DNA of 64,000 nt from Lacrimispora sinapis (GTDB lineage: Bacteria > Bacillota > Clostridia > Lachnospirales > Lachnospiraceae), in the NCBI RefSeq assembly GCF_043633585.1, contig NZ_CP141832.1, positions 2,914,001 to 2,978,000 on the forward strand, written 5' to 3'. A program made the position numbers and the translations under genes. The notes beneath the pieces were generated by a model. It had not been told where the DNA came from and ran no database searches. It saw nothing but the letters and a program-made list of their open reading frames with translations. Below, piece after piece: positions 63,903 through 64,000 of this stretch (position 1 is the first letter of the stretch; every line of letters begins with the position of its first letter).

Positions 63903-64000
63903 TTATACAATCTTAAATTTTTCAACTTCATTTCGTAAAACATTGGCCTGTGCGGAAAGCTCCTCACTGGAAGCAGAGCTTTCTTCTGCTGTAGCTGCAT
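63903..64000 (-). CDS. Methyl-accepting chemotaxis protein (C-terminal end only)
   Basis: Only the last 32 codons lie in the window. They read ATAEESSASSEELSAQANVL and end in RNEVEKFKIV, the standard C-terminal end of the signalling domain of chemoreceptors. It is likely a client of the cheA-cheW-cheR-cheB system here. Ligand domain and membrane topology are outside the window. Confidence 0.85.
   Translation of the reverse strand, partial: AATAEESSASSEELSAQANVLRNEVEKFKIV

Overview
The window comes from a flagellated, peritrich-type clostridium of the Lachnospiraceae. The 16S sequence reads like cluster XIVa, and I would guess a Lacrimispora ([Clostridium] saccharolyticum/sphenoides) relative from memory, without an alignment. 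Supporting signs are the low-GC composition, strong AGGAGG-type ribosome binding sites, Gram-positive gene sets (FliY, CheC/CheD/CheV, FliW/CsrA, no P- or L-ring genes) and choline-binding-type cell wall repeats.

Layout. (1) 1-517: start of a cytidylate-kinase-like gene. (2) 831-7330: a complete rRNA operon on the minus strand in the unusual order 16S - 5S - tRNA-Ala - 23S - tRNA-Gly, with two tandem TTGACA-17 bp promoters. A stretch of about 450 bp with a 10-bp sequence period lies upstream of them. (3) 7749-13475, minus: a signal-less lytic transglycosylase, two paralogous secreted cell-wall-binding repeat proteins, a PilZ c-di-GMP receptor, an orphan FlhB C-terminal domain and its FliK/YlqG-like partner. 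(4) 13603-23531, plus: cheA-cheW-cheR-cheB, then flgM-flgN-flgK-flgL-yviE(DUF6470)-fliW-csrA. (5) 23532-31041: a degenerate nucleotidyltransferase-fold gene, a secreted C39-like peptidase, a FliT-like protein, fliS, fliD, and a ParA-type ATPase followed by a ComFB-domain protein. (6) 31038-57425, minus: the main fla/che operon, about 26 kb, in transcription order flgB fliE fliF fliG fliH fliI fliJ fliK flgD flgOP flgE flbD motA motB fliM cheY flgC fliY fliO fliP fliQ fliR flhB flhA fliA flgF/G x2 cheC cheD cheV EAL-HDOD. A TTGACA-17-TAAAAT promoter precedes flgB. (7) 57.6-64 kb: an intergenic region, a GT2 glycosyltransferase fused to a methyltransferase-like domain, yjfB, an OmpR-type two-component system, kduI and the end of a chemoreceptor gene.

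How it works together. The fla/che operon makes the basal body, export apparatus, stator, switch and sigma-28 (FliA). FlgM, FliW and CsrA form the checkpoint layer that holds back sigma-28 and flagellin until the hook is complete. Candidate sigma-28 sites (consensus around GCCGATAA) lie before the cell-wall-binding genes, cheA, flgM, fliD, the nucleotidyltransferase-like gene and yjfB, which suggests a coherent late regulon. Flagellin, FliL, FlhF and FlhG are not in the window.

Most unusual points: a ParA ATPase paired with a ComFB adaptor inside the flagellar locus; a hook protein whose middle is a helical Ala-rich block of about 220 residues; FliY with two or three CheY-binding-type motifs in its linker rather than at the N-terminus; flgC moved away from flgB-fliE; a permuted rRNA operon; and a 10-bp-phased repeat upstream of the rRNA promoters. 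All calls come from reading the sequence and from recalled family features; no database search was run.
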